A stretch of 64,000 nucleotides of DNA, from the NCBI GenBank assembly GCA_016801885.1, contig CM028893.1, positions 6,895,950 through 6,959,949 on the forward strand, in the 5' to 3' direction. The position numbers were made by a program, and so were the translations under genes. Position 1 is the stretch's first letter. Each line of letters starts with the position of its first letter. Shown piece after piece: positions 24,151 through 36,489 of this stretch. Source of the stretch: Toxotes chatareus. Its lineage: Eukaryota; Chordata; Actinopteri; Toxotidae. Below the pieces are notes generated by a model, which ran no database searches, had not been told where the DNA came from, and worked only from the letters and a program-made list of their open reading frames with translations.

Positions 24151-27100
24151 GTTGCATTAATTGGATGGCACCACATAAGTAGATCGTGCGATTCAGAAAC
24201 TGCACCAGCCTGACAAGTATCGGGGAAGGAGAATTGGGCAGAGGGAGAAACAGGCAAGCCATGAAGAAAACTGTTAACTCTGTCGATGAATTATTAGACT
24301 TATTATTAAACTGGCCCCCAGGAGCATACATGTAAAAGACCCCCACGCTCTCATACACAGGAAAACAAAATGTTGGGAAAGAAACAAGAAAGAACAAAAC
24401 ATCTCTTTATATTAAGTTTGTGTGTGTTTGTAGTTGTTTTGTGTCCTTTTTTTGTCATTATGTGTCACTTTCGCTGATATTATAAATAATGTATCGTGAT
24501 AGTGTGCTGCTGTTGGCTTAAATTCAGTATTACGTTCACACTGGAGATGATGAGGAGCTGTCTGTCTGCATGAAAATATAACTGTAACCTCAGTGTGTGA
24601 TGTTGCCGTTGTGTGAAGGAAAAAAATAAACAAAAACCAAACATTGGATGGGATTTGGTTGGCAGTTCCTCTGTCTTAAAAGACAGTGATTAAAAAAAAT
24701 AATAAATGCACACACAATAAAGATGTTCCTGCTTTTAAGCTCTGCGACTGTCCAAAAAAAATACACTTCACATAGAGACTTTGGCCAAGAGAGGGCCCCT
24801 GACCCCTTGGGCACCTGGGTCTGTGCCCAGTAGGCCTGTTAAGTAATCCATCCATGTTTGACTCACACAAATTGGCAGCCCTTTTCATTTTTACAATCGC
24901 TCTCACCACATGCTCCCTCACATCCACATATGGATTATCAATGAGCCATGACTGCATAACCTAAAGACAGATCTAGCTCATAATATCACAGTAACAGCAA
25001 CAGCTGTCAGCATCAATATGGAGACGCTGTTGTCCATCTTGCATCTCCAAATGATTTCTGTAACATTAACTTCCATGCCAGAGGGAACGCTCAATGTTTC
25101 ATGTTCACCCTATATTGAACTGGGATGTCTCAGGAAGGAGTACACCGTCAGTGCTCTGTATTTACCATGCAATGCATAATTCAGACAGACATTTCTGCCA
25201 GTCAAGTTAACTCCATGTAATTTTTATGAGCAGGAACTCAACCTAGTTCTGTGAGGTACACCATAGATAGAGTGGTCCTGGAAGTGTAGCTTTGAAAGGG
25301 TGAAAGGTCAGTCACCATAGTATCATGTGGAGGTGGATTTAAAGGTAACAGTGTCATCGTGACTCTGAGCTTGAGAAGAAATGTTGAGATCAGATAAGAA
25401 ACACAGTGTGTACATTAGCAGTTACACAGCAGAGGATTGCAGTGTGATTAATTCATAGATTAGTGTCGTCAGTTATGCATGGCTTACATTGTATGGGATG
25501 CTCACATAGGTGGTTTACCGGTTGTATCATGTTACGCACCATATTGATATGTGGTGTAACTAAATCAAGCATAAAGAAGAGCAACTAGATTTTCATTTGT
25601 TTTGTAGTTGTTGTAGTTGTGTAATTGCCTAAAATGTTTTCTTTAATACATGTCTTCTTCTACACTAACTGTCTGTCCCATCCACCTCCAGTTGCTCCCT
25701 TTTATTTTCCTTTAAGCAGCTTTAGAGTTGAAAAAATTATTACTTACTCCCCTGTGTCTGAGAGGATCCTATTCTTTATCATCTTATTCCAACTCTTCAT
25801 TGAAATTGCAATACAGTGAAGTGTTTTACAGTTGTACCATTCTATCAAACAGAAATATTCAGGATGTCTCGTAGATTATTTTATGCACATTTCTCCAGAG
25901 CTCAGCCAAACATATTTGGCATCTTTGGAAACTTTAGGATCTCCACCAGAAAATGAAATAACATCTGTGGGTTCGAGCAGTTTTTGGCTACACAGCTTGA
26001 GTTTGTGAAATATTCTTTCATCCAAGCTGGTGGTTTTCTCAACCCGGGGTTTAAAACCCTCAAAGGTTTGCAAGATTTAGTTGGAAATTAGAGGTTGATG
26101 AAAGATACAAGGTGATAGAAAGATTTCTGCTGCACAAGATTTTATCTTTGCTTCATTATTAGGAAATACTAGGTAGTTTTGCCTCTTATGGTGTCTAAAA
26201 ATTAATTTGAAAATCAAACCTTAACACTTTTTTTCTGACTGAAATGTGACTGTATAGTGCTACCAGTTTATGGAGGAAGCTGCTGTTTTGCTTTTTTATT
26301 GCCCTCTCTACATCCACTTCCACCGTTGCTGAGATATTTACAGTGTATTTGGTAGAGAAGCAATTGTCTTTCCCTTGGCTCAGCATATGAAGAGACACCA
26401 ACAGCATTAATCGCTGTGTTTGCTCCCTACTGCCAGTGCGAAGTGTGTGCACCTGATTTAGCCTGACAGGATATGTACTGCAGCATCCACTCAGAAGACA
26501 ATCTGTGGCCGGCATTGTTCAGCCTTTGTTCCTGTCATTGCAGAGTGAGCGCCTTAGTGTGACGACAATGGAACATAAAGGAACATAAATTATAAACTAA
26601 TAAGAGCTTATTTTAGTGGTGCAGTCTTCCAGCAACCATAATAGCTTAGGGCCTTACATGAAAGTGCATGCCCGCGTGAGCTGAGTATTTTGTGTGAGGT
26701 TGGTTGATACTTAAGATAGCCTTGTAGAGTGTACATATTGATTGCCTCCTTTCAGATCAAAGACGCAGGGAACCACAGACAATCCACAATCAGGATTAAA
26801 GTATTTTAATGCAGGCAGACTTTAGTGATTTGGAGAGGCATGAAACAGACACTATCTAGTATCCCCTCTCAATCTACCAGGATTAATGACCAAAAGCTTT
26901 TGGCTTTGGTTCAGCTTTTAAATTAGATAGTAAATACATCTTTTCAAGAAATCCTCCTCTAATCCCGTTTTGCGGTGATGCTATTTACATTTTAATCATT
27001 TGCCTGCCCTCCTACAGTATATCAGATGAGACTGTTAATAACAAAGTAAATCGACTGTTTCCACCAAACATCATCATCACTTTTTCTCAGCCCCCACAAA

Positions 27101-30100
27101 GTGAACTGAATGCTGGCATAACATGATGAAACCCATGCTGCAACTTCCCAGCTCTGACATATAATCTGGCCCTGTGGGAAACATAGGAGAGGGGATGATA
27201 CTTGAGTGTTACCATAGCCGCTGGCACAGATAGCTTTTGGTTACGGGATGGAAGATGGCCTGCAACATGTCTCGCCATTTACCTGGAGAAAAGGCTTTCC
27301 CCTGCACTCTCTGGTTTATTAACAGAGAGCTGATGTATGTAGGGTGGGGCTCGTGCATTGTTGCAGTGTTAGTATCATTGACACGGTTAGTGTTTCACCA
27401 CTCAGTGTTGCTGATGAGCTGTCATCAGAGCCATCGTAATAGATTTTAGATGAAATCATGGCCTGAGGCAGTTGATGAATGTGTCGTTCATGGTACACTT
27501 TATGACCCCGGGCTCTTCAGAGTTGTCCATTCAACGATATGCAGTTGTATTTCTCAAATGGTGTTTGAATTTGCCTTTAAATGGTGCAGTAAAACCACCA
27601 GTGTACACACAGGGACGCATGCTCACACATGCTCGGCTCATAAAGCAGTTACTGCTTGACATATTGAAAGTATCGCCTGTCACCTCGCTGACTTGTATTC
27701 TTCATGCCAGACTGTCACATATAAAACTTAGTTGGCCATGAGTAGAATGCAGATCACTTTAAATTTGAAGACACCATAAAGGTGGTGCAGGGAATTTACT
27801 CTGTACCACGCTGTATGTGATAGTAGTAATGTACATATATCATGTAAAAATCTTCCATCAGTTGCAACTTGCATTTTTCTATAATTCCTCACTTATGTTT
27901 TCTATCAATCAGACCAAATACATCATCAGGACTCACTACTCTTACTAATTTTTGCTTGTCTGGTGGAGCAGAGGAAACATAAAGACCTAATTAAAAATTC
28001 TTTATGAGCAGAGACCGCTGCTGCTCATTCCCCTACATGACCTACTCTCCCAACTGGACAAGATATGTGACTGAAACAGAGCAAGCTGATTAAAGTGTGC
28101 ATATTTAATAATGTGTTTTAGACCTTGGTATAATTTCTCATGCAGAGAATTTAACTGATCCCCTGCTATTTCAAGCGGAGCACAATTGGCTAAGGTAGTG
28201 TGTTGAATGATAATGTACAGTATACAATATTGCTAAAATGAAGTGGAGTCAGGAGTTGTGTTTATTTCTGTTGGGGCTTAGGGCGGCTCTGATTCAAAGG
28301 GGCATTAAATTATGTTTTCATCTAGCATCTGGATTGCTTATTTAGCGATATCTGTGCTCCCGAATAACTTGTGGCAATCATACCATTTCATGTGCCACAG
28401 AAGGTTTTATGACACTCATCCTCAGCACGAGCGTCATAGTCTTTTTTATTTGCAGATGAATCGGATATGAGGAGTTATAATTCAGAGTGAACACTGCTCA
28501 GTGCACTGCTGTAACGCAATATCCACTGTTCCAAGAAGAGATGAGGGTTTGGTTAGGGAAAACAAAACCAGAATTTTGATGCCCATCTGTGCTGATTTTT
28601 CATTTTGTTGCTGCTCAGTGAGAAATTTGATCCTGGTATGTTTTGGCTTGACCTAATACATTTCACACCTGACTGAGGAGGAAACCACAGATAATGGAGC
28701 TTTATTGTAATTTTGGGCCGTTGGTGTGGACGCGTTTCGATGTACGGCTCAGTGAACACTGATCTGTAACAGTGGGCTTAGTGTCACACTGACAGCAGCT
28801 ACATGTCAGGGTGTAATAAAAGAATGTGACACAGGCTGGGCCTACAGGGTGCACAGTGGCAGCAGGTGGGGCTGTGCTAATGACAGATTGACTCAAGTGA
28901 GTGCCATTGAGACTTGTGCCCAACTGTAACTGCTTGGCCCCTGTCCATGTTGGACAGCCTGATATAACCACTGGTTATGAGGTGTTCACAATCTGTGTGT
29001 TGTCTCTTGTCTGCTGTCAGACTGCAGTAAAGTGAAGGTTTTTTTTTTTTCTTCAACTGATGCTCTTTTTGCTGGATGTGTTATTGGACAGCTTGGTAAA
29101 AATGATGACTCCTGCCAGCTCCTCAGCTTTTTATGATGGCTTGAGGAAAGTTCTGTACTTGGATGCATCACGAAAGGTAGTGCTGAGTCATACACCTCTT
29201 CTCTGTTTACAGTCAGCAACTGTTCAAAGAAAGGGAGGAAGAAGAGAGAAGGAAATTATAAGGTGAGAAGGACAAGAAAGATATTGTGTGTTTATGTGGG
29301 CACACAAACATAAATACATAGAGCTTGCCAAGGCTTCCTCATAATATATTCAAGATGTCCCCAAACGACTGGGCTACCTCATTCTACAACGTAGACAAGA
29401 GATATTTTATTAGCTAAGATATAGTGCCAAACAAATATTGGATTCACTGGGGTTCAATAAATATAAAAGTGGCTGAGCTGCCCTGCTTGGCCTTGTTGCG
29501 GAAATTAGGCTTTTGTTTTTGTGCCACCATTTGAAGGGAAATCACCTTTTCACTGGACCATATTTGTCTGTGATTGATGGCAGCGAGATGCAGTGCACAC
29601 CACGAGGCCCGCTGCCCACTGATTCAGACCATCTGGGCAGGTAGTGTAGCCCGTTGTCACTGCAGCAACGTACTACGGTGAGCCCAGTCTCAGGATGGTG
29701 GTGCACTAGATATTGGATGACAGCGGAGGCTTTGGTGACTGAGCAGGAAAGAAAATGAGTATGAGTGTGTTGACATTTTTATTGTTGCATCATTATTGCT
29801 GCGATTGTTGTTGCTTTGCGTCCCAGCCATCCTTCATAAATGTTGCTGTACAGCTTGGATGTGCAAGCTCTCACACATCATCCTCCTGCGCTGCAGTGCG
29901 GCTTTGAAAACATACCCCATGACATTCTCTGTGCCTGCTGTGTTTCTTATGCCCTCTTAAGACCATTCTTAATTGATCCCTAATTAGAAACAGCAGGTTG
30001 CAGATTCCTTCCAAAACAAACATCTGGATGTTGAGTTTACCTTTGCCAACAGCTGCTTAAATACTATTGTTTTTGACAGCCTTTAAAAAGTTTAAGTCTT

Positions 30101-30975
30101 TAAAAACTGCTTTTATGTCATGTTTTCATTTGCACAAGCTGAGTGGTTGTACTAGGATCAGTGACTGCTTTTCCACAGGTCCATTGTTGGTATTCAGAAA
30201 AATGCTTATAGCGTAAGAGGATAATCACAAAGCCATGTGTCTGTTTTTCCAACATAGTGTAGCAGACAGTTCCATTTCCTGTATTACTGCTCTCAGTTTC
30301 TTCTGCGCTATGCAGGAAAAAAAAGAACTATTCATTAACAGTTTCACATTTTGTCTGGTGTTGATGAGTTGCCACTGACAAAGCTTAATGTGAACCATTT
30401 TCCTACACTCTTTCCATTCCATTTCCTCTTTAGCTGTACTGCTTTGCTTGCAGTTCCTTAGATAGTTTCAAGAAAATGTTCCAAGAAATCACTTGGACTG
30501 CTGGCCAGAGATTTCCTCTACCCTCAGCAGCCATCAGAAAGACTGCATCATCACCGCCTGGTGTTTTGTGTGTGTGTGTGTGCGTTTGGATTCAAACACA
30601 AAGCTTACAGAAAAATAATAATGTACATTGGAAAATGAAAGATTTACAGTTTGTTTTAGAAAGAGCTCTGACACCTAGCAGTGTACTTTTGGCAGGCCTT
30701 GTATTACGTCATGGAAAGAAAAGGATGTCTGCTCTCTGTTATTTACATTTTTCTTTTTTGTCAAGGGCCCCTAATCTTTGTTGTAAAATCTATGCTGCAT
30801 GAAGTGTGTAGATGTTAAAAGGCAGAGTGGTTTTGATCTAAATGCTGTTTATATAGTGGGGATGGAATCGTTGCATGCTTGCTTTTAGCGAGATAACATG
30901 AGACTGTTGTAAACTAAACAGCACAATATTGAAGTTGATACCTCCCTCATGTATTTAGAGATGGGGAAGGCTATA

Positions 30976-31007
30976 TGTGTGTGTGTGTGGGGGGGGGGGG
31001 GGGGGGG
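30976..31007 (+). repeat. (TG)n followed by a G19 homopolymer
   Basis: A short TG repeat runs directly into 19 consecutive G (30989-31007). A G run this long on the coding strand of the pre-mRNA can form G-quadruplexes in DNA or RNA. It is also a place where read errors are common, so the true length may differ. Confidence 0.85.
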
Positions 31008-34000
31008 TGTCTATGCTGACTGTTTTTTCAGAATAAATCAATTGCTCCCTCTACTGCCTAAAACATGACAGTGCACTTTCCATTCCTTGTCCACTTGCGC
31101 CATTATAGAGAATATGTATTTTGTCAAACAAATATAGAAAAAGAAAAAACAATAGATCATAATGTTATGGTAAATAATGAAATACATGGCTGTCACTCAC
31201 AGGTTGGATCCAAGAACATTATAAATATGGATTAATTTGCTAGCAAGTAGATCCTATTTTGTTTTTTGTTTGTTGTAGATTATAGATTTAATAAGCACGG
31301 CCATCTGTATTCAGCTGAATGAAGTATTGCAGACTGTAGCACTGATGTTCTGAGAGGTGTGCAGTGCTGACGCATGAGTAACAATAGCATTTCTGATATT
31401 CATCTTGCTGCACTATATTTGTGCATGTGGCGCTGATGATAGCTCATCTGCAACTGTGTGTTATACCTTGTTTGGATTGTTACACTGAACAGCTGTATAT
31501 TGTAGCCAGATGTAAAACTAATTTCAACTGGAGAAAGGCATTTCACTCACTCACTTGCTGCGTACATTACATTTATCTAGCTCACTGTCTGTTTCTAAAG
31601 GCATGACAGCACTGACCTTTAGGCAGCCTGAATGTGGTCATCACTGTCTGCTTGCTGCAGGTCGATAATGTGACACAAATTAATCAAACCTCCTGTGTCA
31701 GTTTAGGTCCTGGCACTTAATTTATCAATTGACAAGAGCTCCTCTCTGCATTAAAAGAACAGACTCCTACATGAGTTTTATTGATCGGATGTCGGCTCTC
31801 TTGCTTGTATGTGTCACTCTAAAAGGCACTGATGGAGCTCTGGAAATTGCTATACGTTGTAGGGCAAGAAAATGAGCTTGACGCTCCCCTGGTTGAAGCG
31901 CTTGAGCTCTAGTAAGACTAAGATTAACTCACAACCGTTTGTCCTATCTGTGACATAAATATATACATCAGCTGTGTGTAGAGAAAGGTGACCTTGTAGT
32001 CAGTCTTTTTAAAAACCAAAGCTGATAAAGATACTGTGCGTGTACTTATACTGTTTTGCTGCCACTTAGTGGACAATATCAATACTGCTCTTAAATAATA
32101 AAATTAATGATCCCTGTAGGGAATCTGGGCCAGTGCTGAAATAAATATGTATTCAGAGGTTTACATTAACATACCCAACCTACAGACCATACCAGCTTTA
32201 AATATATGCAAGATAAATGTAGTGAGTCTTGTACAATTTCCAGCATTCACTACATCAAATGTAAATCTTATGATGGAAAGGGGAGAACAAAAACTCGTGG
32301 ATATAAATAAAAATATATGGATATAAAAAAAAACCTAAGTACAATATTTAAAAAAAAAAAGTACTGTCAGCAGAGAATGCCCCACTTTGGCTACAACTTC
32401 ATATATAACCAACAGTATAATAGAAAACAACAGAGTAGAAATATTTATGTTTCATTTCAACTATTGTAACAACGAAACAGCAAACACTTGGTGTTTTTGA
32501 TTCATGAATAACTAACAATTATTTGATTATCATAAATGTTGACAGTTAGATTCCAGTGGAAACACTGTGTGGCACAGATCAGTATTAAGGAAGCCAAGAA
32601 ACTGCAGGTGCACCAACAGGTATCTTCTGATATAAGTCCAGTGTTCACAGCTGACATATGTTGCTGTTTAGACCAGAGATCTAACAGAAACCTCAAGTGA
32701 ATATGTAATGCTGTTGATGCAGTTTACAGTTTGTCGTCAGTTGCATTTTTGGTTTGGATAAAAAAAACAAAACAAAAAAAAAAAAACCAAAGCATAGAAA
32801 TGCTAGTCAGCACATTGCACCCCTTTCTGTATGTTACCCTGCCTCTAAGAGCATCAGCAAAGGCCTCATGAAAGCAGAATAGCTCTAACCTTTTAAAAGC
32901 TTTTGTAGCTGGAGTTCAATCAAGTTTGAGAATATAACCGTCAGCAGTGTCTTACACAAACCTCTCGTTTTGGTCTTCACCTAGAGCCACCTCTGCGCAA
33001 CTGAACTTGTCTGATTCATCGCTCTCATCATGCATCAGCTGCTGTTTACAGGCTTCCTGTGGCGATGGCTCAAGTACATTTCCATTCGGCTTTGCACAGT
33101 TAGTTCAAAAGACAGTGGGGGCAACTACCCACCTATGGCTTGCCGGTCTCTGTCTGAGTCACATACACCTACACACGAACAGAATTCTTTTTAATGAAGT
33201 GCTGTGCATGGCAGTCAAATTGATTAATGGAAAAAAACAGGAGGAAGAAAGGTTATGTAGGGTGGAAGAAAAAAAGGCATGAAGCCCACCACCTAGGATT
33301 ATGGACAGCCATCTCAAGTGTGTAGGTGATCTGTGGGCAGCAGAGCCCCTACGTATCTGAATTGTACAAGCAGATGTTGAAATGACGACGCCTGATTGTT
33401 TTTGGCAACCTCTCTGTGACAAATGTTCTCTGTGCTCTTAAACTCAACTTCATTTCAATTATAAAACACTTGTGCTGACATTGCAGTTTCTTTCTCAATT
33501 CCCATATAGTTAATCAGATTGTTTTTAGATTGTTTTCCTCAAGTGGGGTGGAATAGACCTCAATATGTGTTGTGTGTTACCCCAGAGACATTTGATTATT
33601 CCATCCTATTCTCTGGAGTGTCTAATTTAATGAAAAGTCATTACTGCTCCAACATAATTAGGCTACCCTTTGAAAATCCATGCTCAGCTGATTTGGACCA
33701 GTTCTCCAAACTGGGGCTTCAGCTTAAGGGTTCATGCTAAGTGGCTCTTCTTCTAACACTTTCTCACAGTGTCACTTAGGTTTACTATAACTCCATTTAA
33801 CTCTGATCTCTAACTGGAATTCCCTTCCATATACTTATGTTAATACACCTATCGCATATCATCTGTTATTCTGCCGGTAAACTTGGTGTTAAAAATCTAA
33901 AAAGATGCATCTGCAGCTGCATGATACTGATATTTAACCGCTCAGTGTGTAGAATCTTTGTGGTTATAGCATATTGAAAATTTACATTTTTGACAGTCCT

Positions 34001-35640
34001 TTTAGTCTCAATGTTGCTTTTAGCCCATCCATCCTCGTGACATAATTAATTTATATTTTTGTGGTCCATTGCCGTTTTATCTATGGATGAATTACCCTGA
34101 AATGTGGTACACTGGCGATCCATGACTTTCCATCTAATGGCCGTCCGGTGAGTGGCAATTTGCATAAAGTAAACAGTTTGTGTTTGCTGAGATCAAAAAT
34201 CATATAGTTACTGACACAACGAGACAGCAGAAATGTGTAGCCAAAGGAACAGATGCAACACTGTTGCTCACTAATATTGTTTTGCCTCAGTAAGAACTTG
34301 TTCCAAGGAGGTTGTTAGTATTATAATGCAGGTGTCATGCTGAAGTAATTGCACCCCTTGCTGGTCAGACTCTGTTTGGAGAACCCAATTAGAAAAGAAA
34401 TAGCATGAGATTTGGTGATTGGCCTTCAGAATGGCTGTGATCACTTCTTGTGTGTGGGTGAATGTGTGTTTTTTTTGTATACTCTGTACGTAGGTGTAGA
34501 GTTTGCAGAGCCTGTCCCACAGTGAGTTGGAGCATTGACGGTGTTAAACTTTGTCATTTCCAGTGTTACCCTATCTTCTGTCTGACAATCTGTAGGAGGC
34601 CTCAGAGCAACAAAGAACACGGGGCCAACAGGAAGCAAGTTAATGGAGTGGGCGCAAATTGGTATTTGATTGCAGTGGTTGGCCGTTCCGTTTCTGAATT
34701 GAACTGCCGTCACACAGTTTCTGAAATGAATGAATTACCCGTGGGTGGTACGGGGAGCGGAAGTATTTTTCAATCTGTTTTTCTCTTTTGATGTGTCACA
34801 TCAGGCTAGCATCTCTGTTGTACTTTTCACCAGTTCCGAGCAAAGGATAGAGAGGGAAAGGATGTGGGTCTTAACATGATTCTGACCTCTAGACCTTCTC
34901 CATAATCCTGAGGATCTTCCTAAAGTCGGTCAGAATCTGCCAAATAAGCAGCTGCGGGATCAGCTCTGAAGAGGCAATCACTTTTTTTCATGGGGTGTAT
35001 GATTGGATGGGAAACAACCTTCTCATGGAAGCAAGAGATTTTGTGAGTGGTTACGAATGCTGAAGCAGTATTGCATCACTATCCATTCATCCTTTGCTTG
35101 AAATTTTTTAATTTTTGTGAAAGGCTGAGGGGTCGAACTGTCATACTTCTCTATGTATTTAAAATGTAAATCAGAAGGATTAAGTTGTTATTGTGCTAAA
35201 CTGAAATGTCTTTTGCTTTATTGAGAGAAAGGCTGTAAAATAATAGTGATGTAATTTCAGTTATCATCTGGTGATTTGAAGGCATGTTTCTGTTATAGAG
35301 GATGGATCACATAAAGCACAGTAACATTCTCTTTCTCTCATTAATCTGTTGATATAGTGGCTTCTCAGCCATTATATCAGCCGGTGATTGTTTGTATATA
35401 ATTTAAATATTTACCAGTTACTGCCAGCCCGACTTCTTATTTCTTATTCAGTGTCCTGGACACAGCATGCTTTTCTCCTCCCATCCGCAGCAGGATATGC
35501 AGTTAAAAAGCAGCTAGTAAAGAATAATGGTTATGTACAGCATGAGCTCTCTCGCCTTCCTCCAGTCTCACCCTCCCTGTGTGAGGAGAGATCTGTTGAA
35601 AAGAGCGGCAGTACCACTCTCCCCAGCATGCCACTGGCTC

Positions 35641-35891
35641 ACTCTCCACGCGCTCAATTAATTGAGGTGCTCAACTGGTACAAAGTAGCTTTTGCAGAGC
35701 AGAGATCAGCTATCAAGCTTTCACTTCACACCGGGAAAATAGGGGAAGGGACGGGGCTGTGGAGGGTGCGCGTCAAAATTCAAAACTCAGCAGAGGCGCG
35801 CATGTTTTACTCCCACTCTTCTTGTTCGTCGTGCTGCCCACCTATCCAGGGTGAATATAAAGGAGAAGTTTAGACTGGAGACTGGATTCTT
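35641..35891 (+). promoter_or_regulatory. kcnip4: Candidate TATA promoter P2 for first exon 2 of kcnip4
   Basis: A TATA box (TATAAA, 35856-35861, in GAATATAAAGG) lies 156 bases upstream of the ATG at 36017. This predicts transcription starting near 35885-35891 and a 5' UTR of about 130 bases. About 190 bases further upstream is the perfect homeodomain-type palindrome CTCAATTAATTGAG (35653-35666). Between them the sequence is locally richer in CpG (GGTGCGCGTC, GGCGCGCATG). The arrangement of palindrome, CpG-rich segment, TATA and short leader is typical of a tissue-specific promoter. The predicted leader has an ATG at 35893 that opens a 28-codon frame ending at 35979, just after the presumed cap site. 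Confidence 0.55.
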
Positions 35892-36016
35892 TATGCAAGG
35901 CTCCCAGAATCTCTTTGCTGTTTTTCCATTTTCACTCACAAGCCATCCCAGTGTGGGAGTGAAAGTGTGTGAAATCTAACAGGACTTCCAGATCACTAAG
36001 TGAGAAAGTCTGGACC

Positions 36017-36074
36017 ATGGGGGCTTTAATGGTCATCTTCTCTCTTCAGCCGAAACCAAGGCGCAAGACGACAG
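36017..36074 (+). CDS. kcnip4: kcnip4 alternative first coding exon 2 (MGAL-type, KChIP1-like N-terminus)
   Basis: The exon encodes 19 residues, MGALMVIFSLQPKPRRKTT, plus one base of the next codon, then the donor GTAGGC. The start context is near ideal (A at -3, G at +4), with a TATA box at a plausible distance upstream. The peptide aligns with the KChIP1 N-terminus I know (MGAVMGTFSSLQTKQRRPSK): MGA, hydrophobic residue, M, F, S, LQ, K, RR and K are retained with one residue deleted. KChIP1 is N-myristoylated on Gly2. Here Gly2 is kept, but residue 6 is Val, where myristoyltransferase usually prefers a small or hydroxyl residue. Phase 1 lets it join the same core as its neighbours. I am not aware of this N-terminus being described for mammalian KCNIP4. 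Short length makes chance similarity a residual concern, but exon ends, frame, Kozak and promoter all agree. Confidence 0.8.
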
Positions 36075-36458
36075 GTAGGCATGACAGGGAGGAGAGGAGG
36101 TTTAATTTGTTAAATTTCAGCTTCTGAACGAATTACCTCAGAAGAAAGGGAACTGCCTGTTTGTTGTTTATGTTGTGGTTCAGCCTGTGGAATTACTGTT
36201 AAAATACTTCCACAGATAAATTGTTTATTCTGTGTTTGTGAATCTCCTGCATCATTTTCTGTGTGTGTTTTGGACCTCCAGAAGGTTCCCCATTAATCTG
36301 CTGTTTCCTCCATAATCCCATCTGAATTCATGTTGCCACACCAGCAGTCCATGAAATTGACTTGAAATCAGCCTCCTTTTGGAGAACAGTTTAGCCTGAT
36401 CTCCACACACTTGCTTGACTTTTTACATTTGCTTTTCCCAATATTGATTTTACAGTGG

Positions 36459-36461
<3 letters not shown>

Positions 36462-36489
<28 letters not shown>
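36462..36489 (+). repeat. (CA)14 microsatellite
   Basis: Pure dinucleotide repeat about 390 bases downstream of first exon 2, in the intron. Confidence 0.95.

Larger units (their letters stand above)
5223..35640 (+). other. kcnip4: kcnip4 intron, about 30 kb, without recognised exons
   Basis: This is noncoding DNA between first exons 1 and 2. The reading frames seen are short, lack exon-like ends and match nothing I recognise. Contents I can name: C12 (5826-5837), a teleost dispersed-repeat scrap (6829-6872), poly-T (11596-11620), (AC)9 (13360-13377), a 9-bp hairpin (17992-18023), poly-A (19029-19043, 20506-20522), a 14-bp palindrome (20720-20733), imperfect (TG)n (24115-24150), and (TG)n plus G19 (30976-31007). 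The rest looks like ordinary single-copy intron and may hide conserved noncoding elements that cannot be identified without comparison. Confidence 0.75.

Noticed and set aside
24780..24845. GC-richer patch (GGGCCCCTGACCCCTTGGGC...) that feels like a dispersed repeat
   Set aside because: I could not connect it to a named element, and the minus-strand frame across it has no recognisable domain. Not listed as a feature.
35388..35873. Longest open frame of the window, 161 codons, + strand
   Set aside because: It begins at TTG, not ATG, has no splice-site ends or family resemblance, and lies across the candidate TATA promoter of the MGAL exon. It is treated as a chance open frame in GC-richer DNA.
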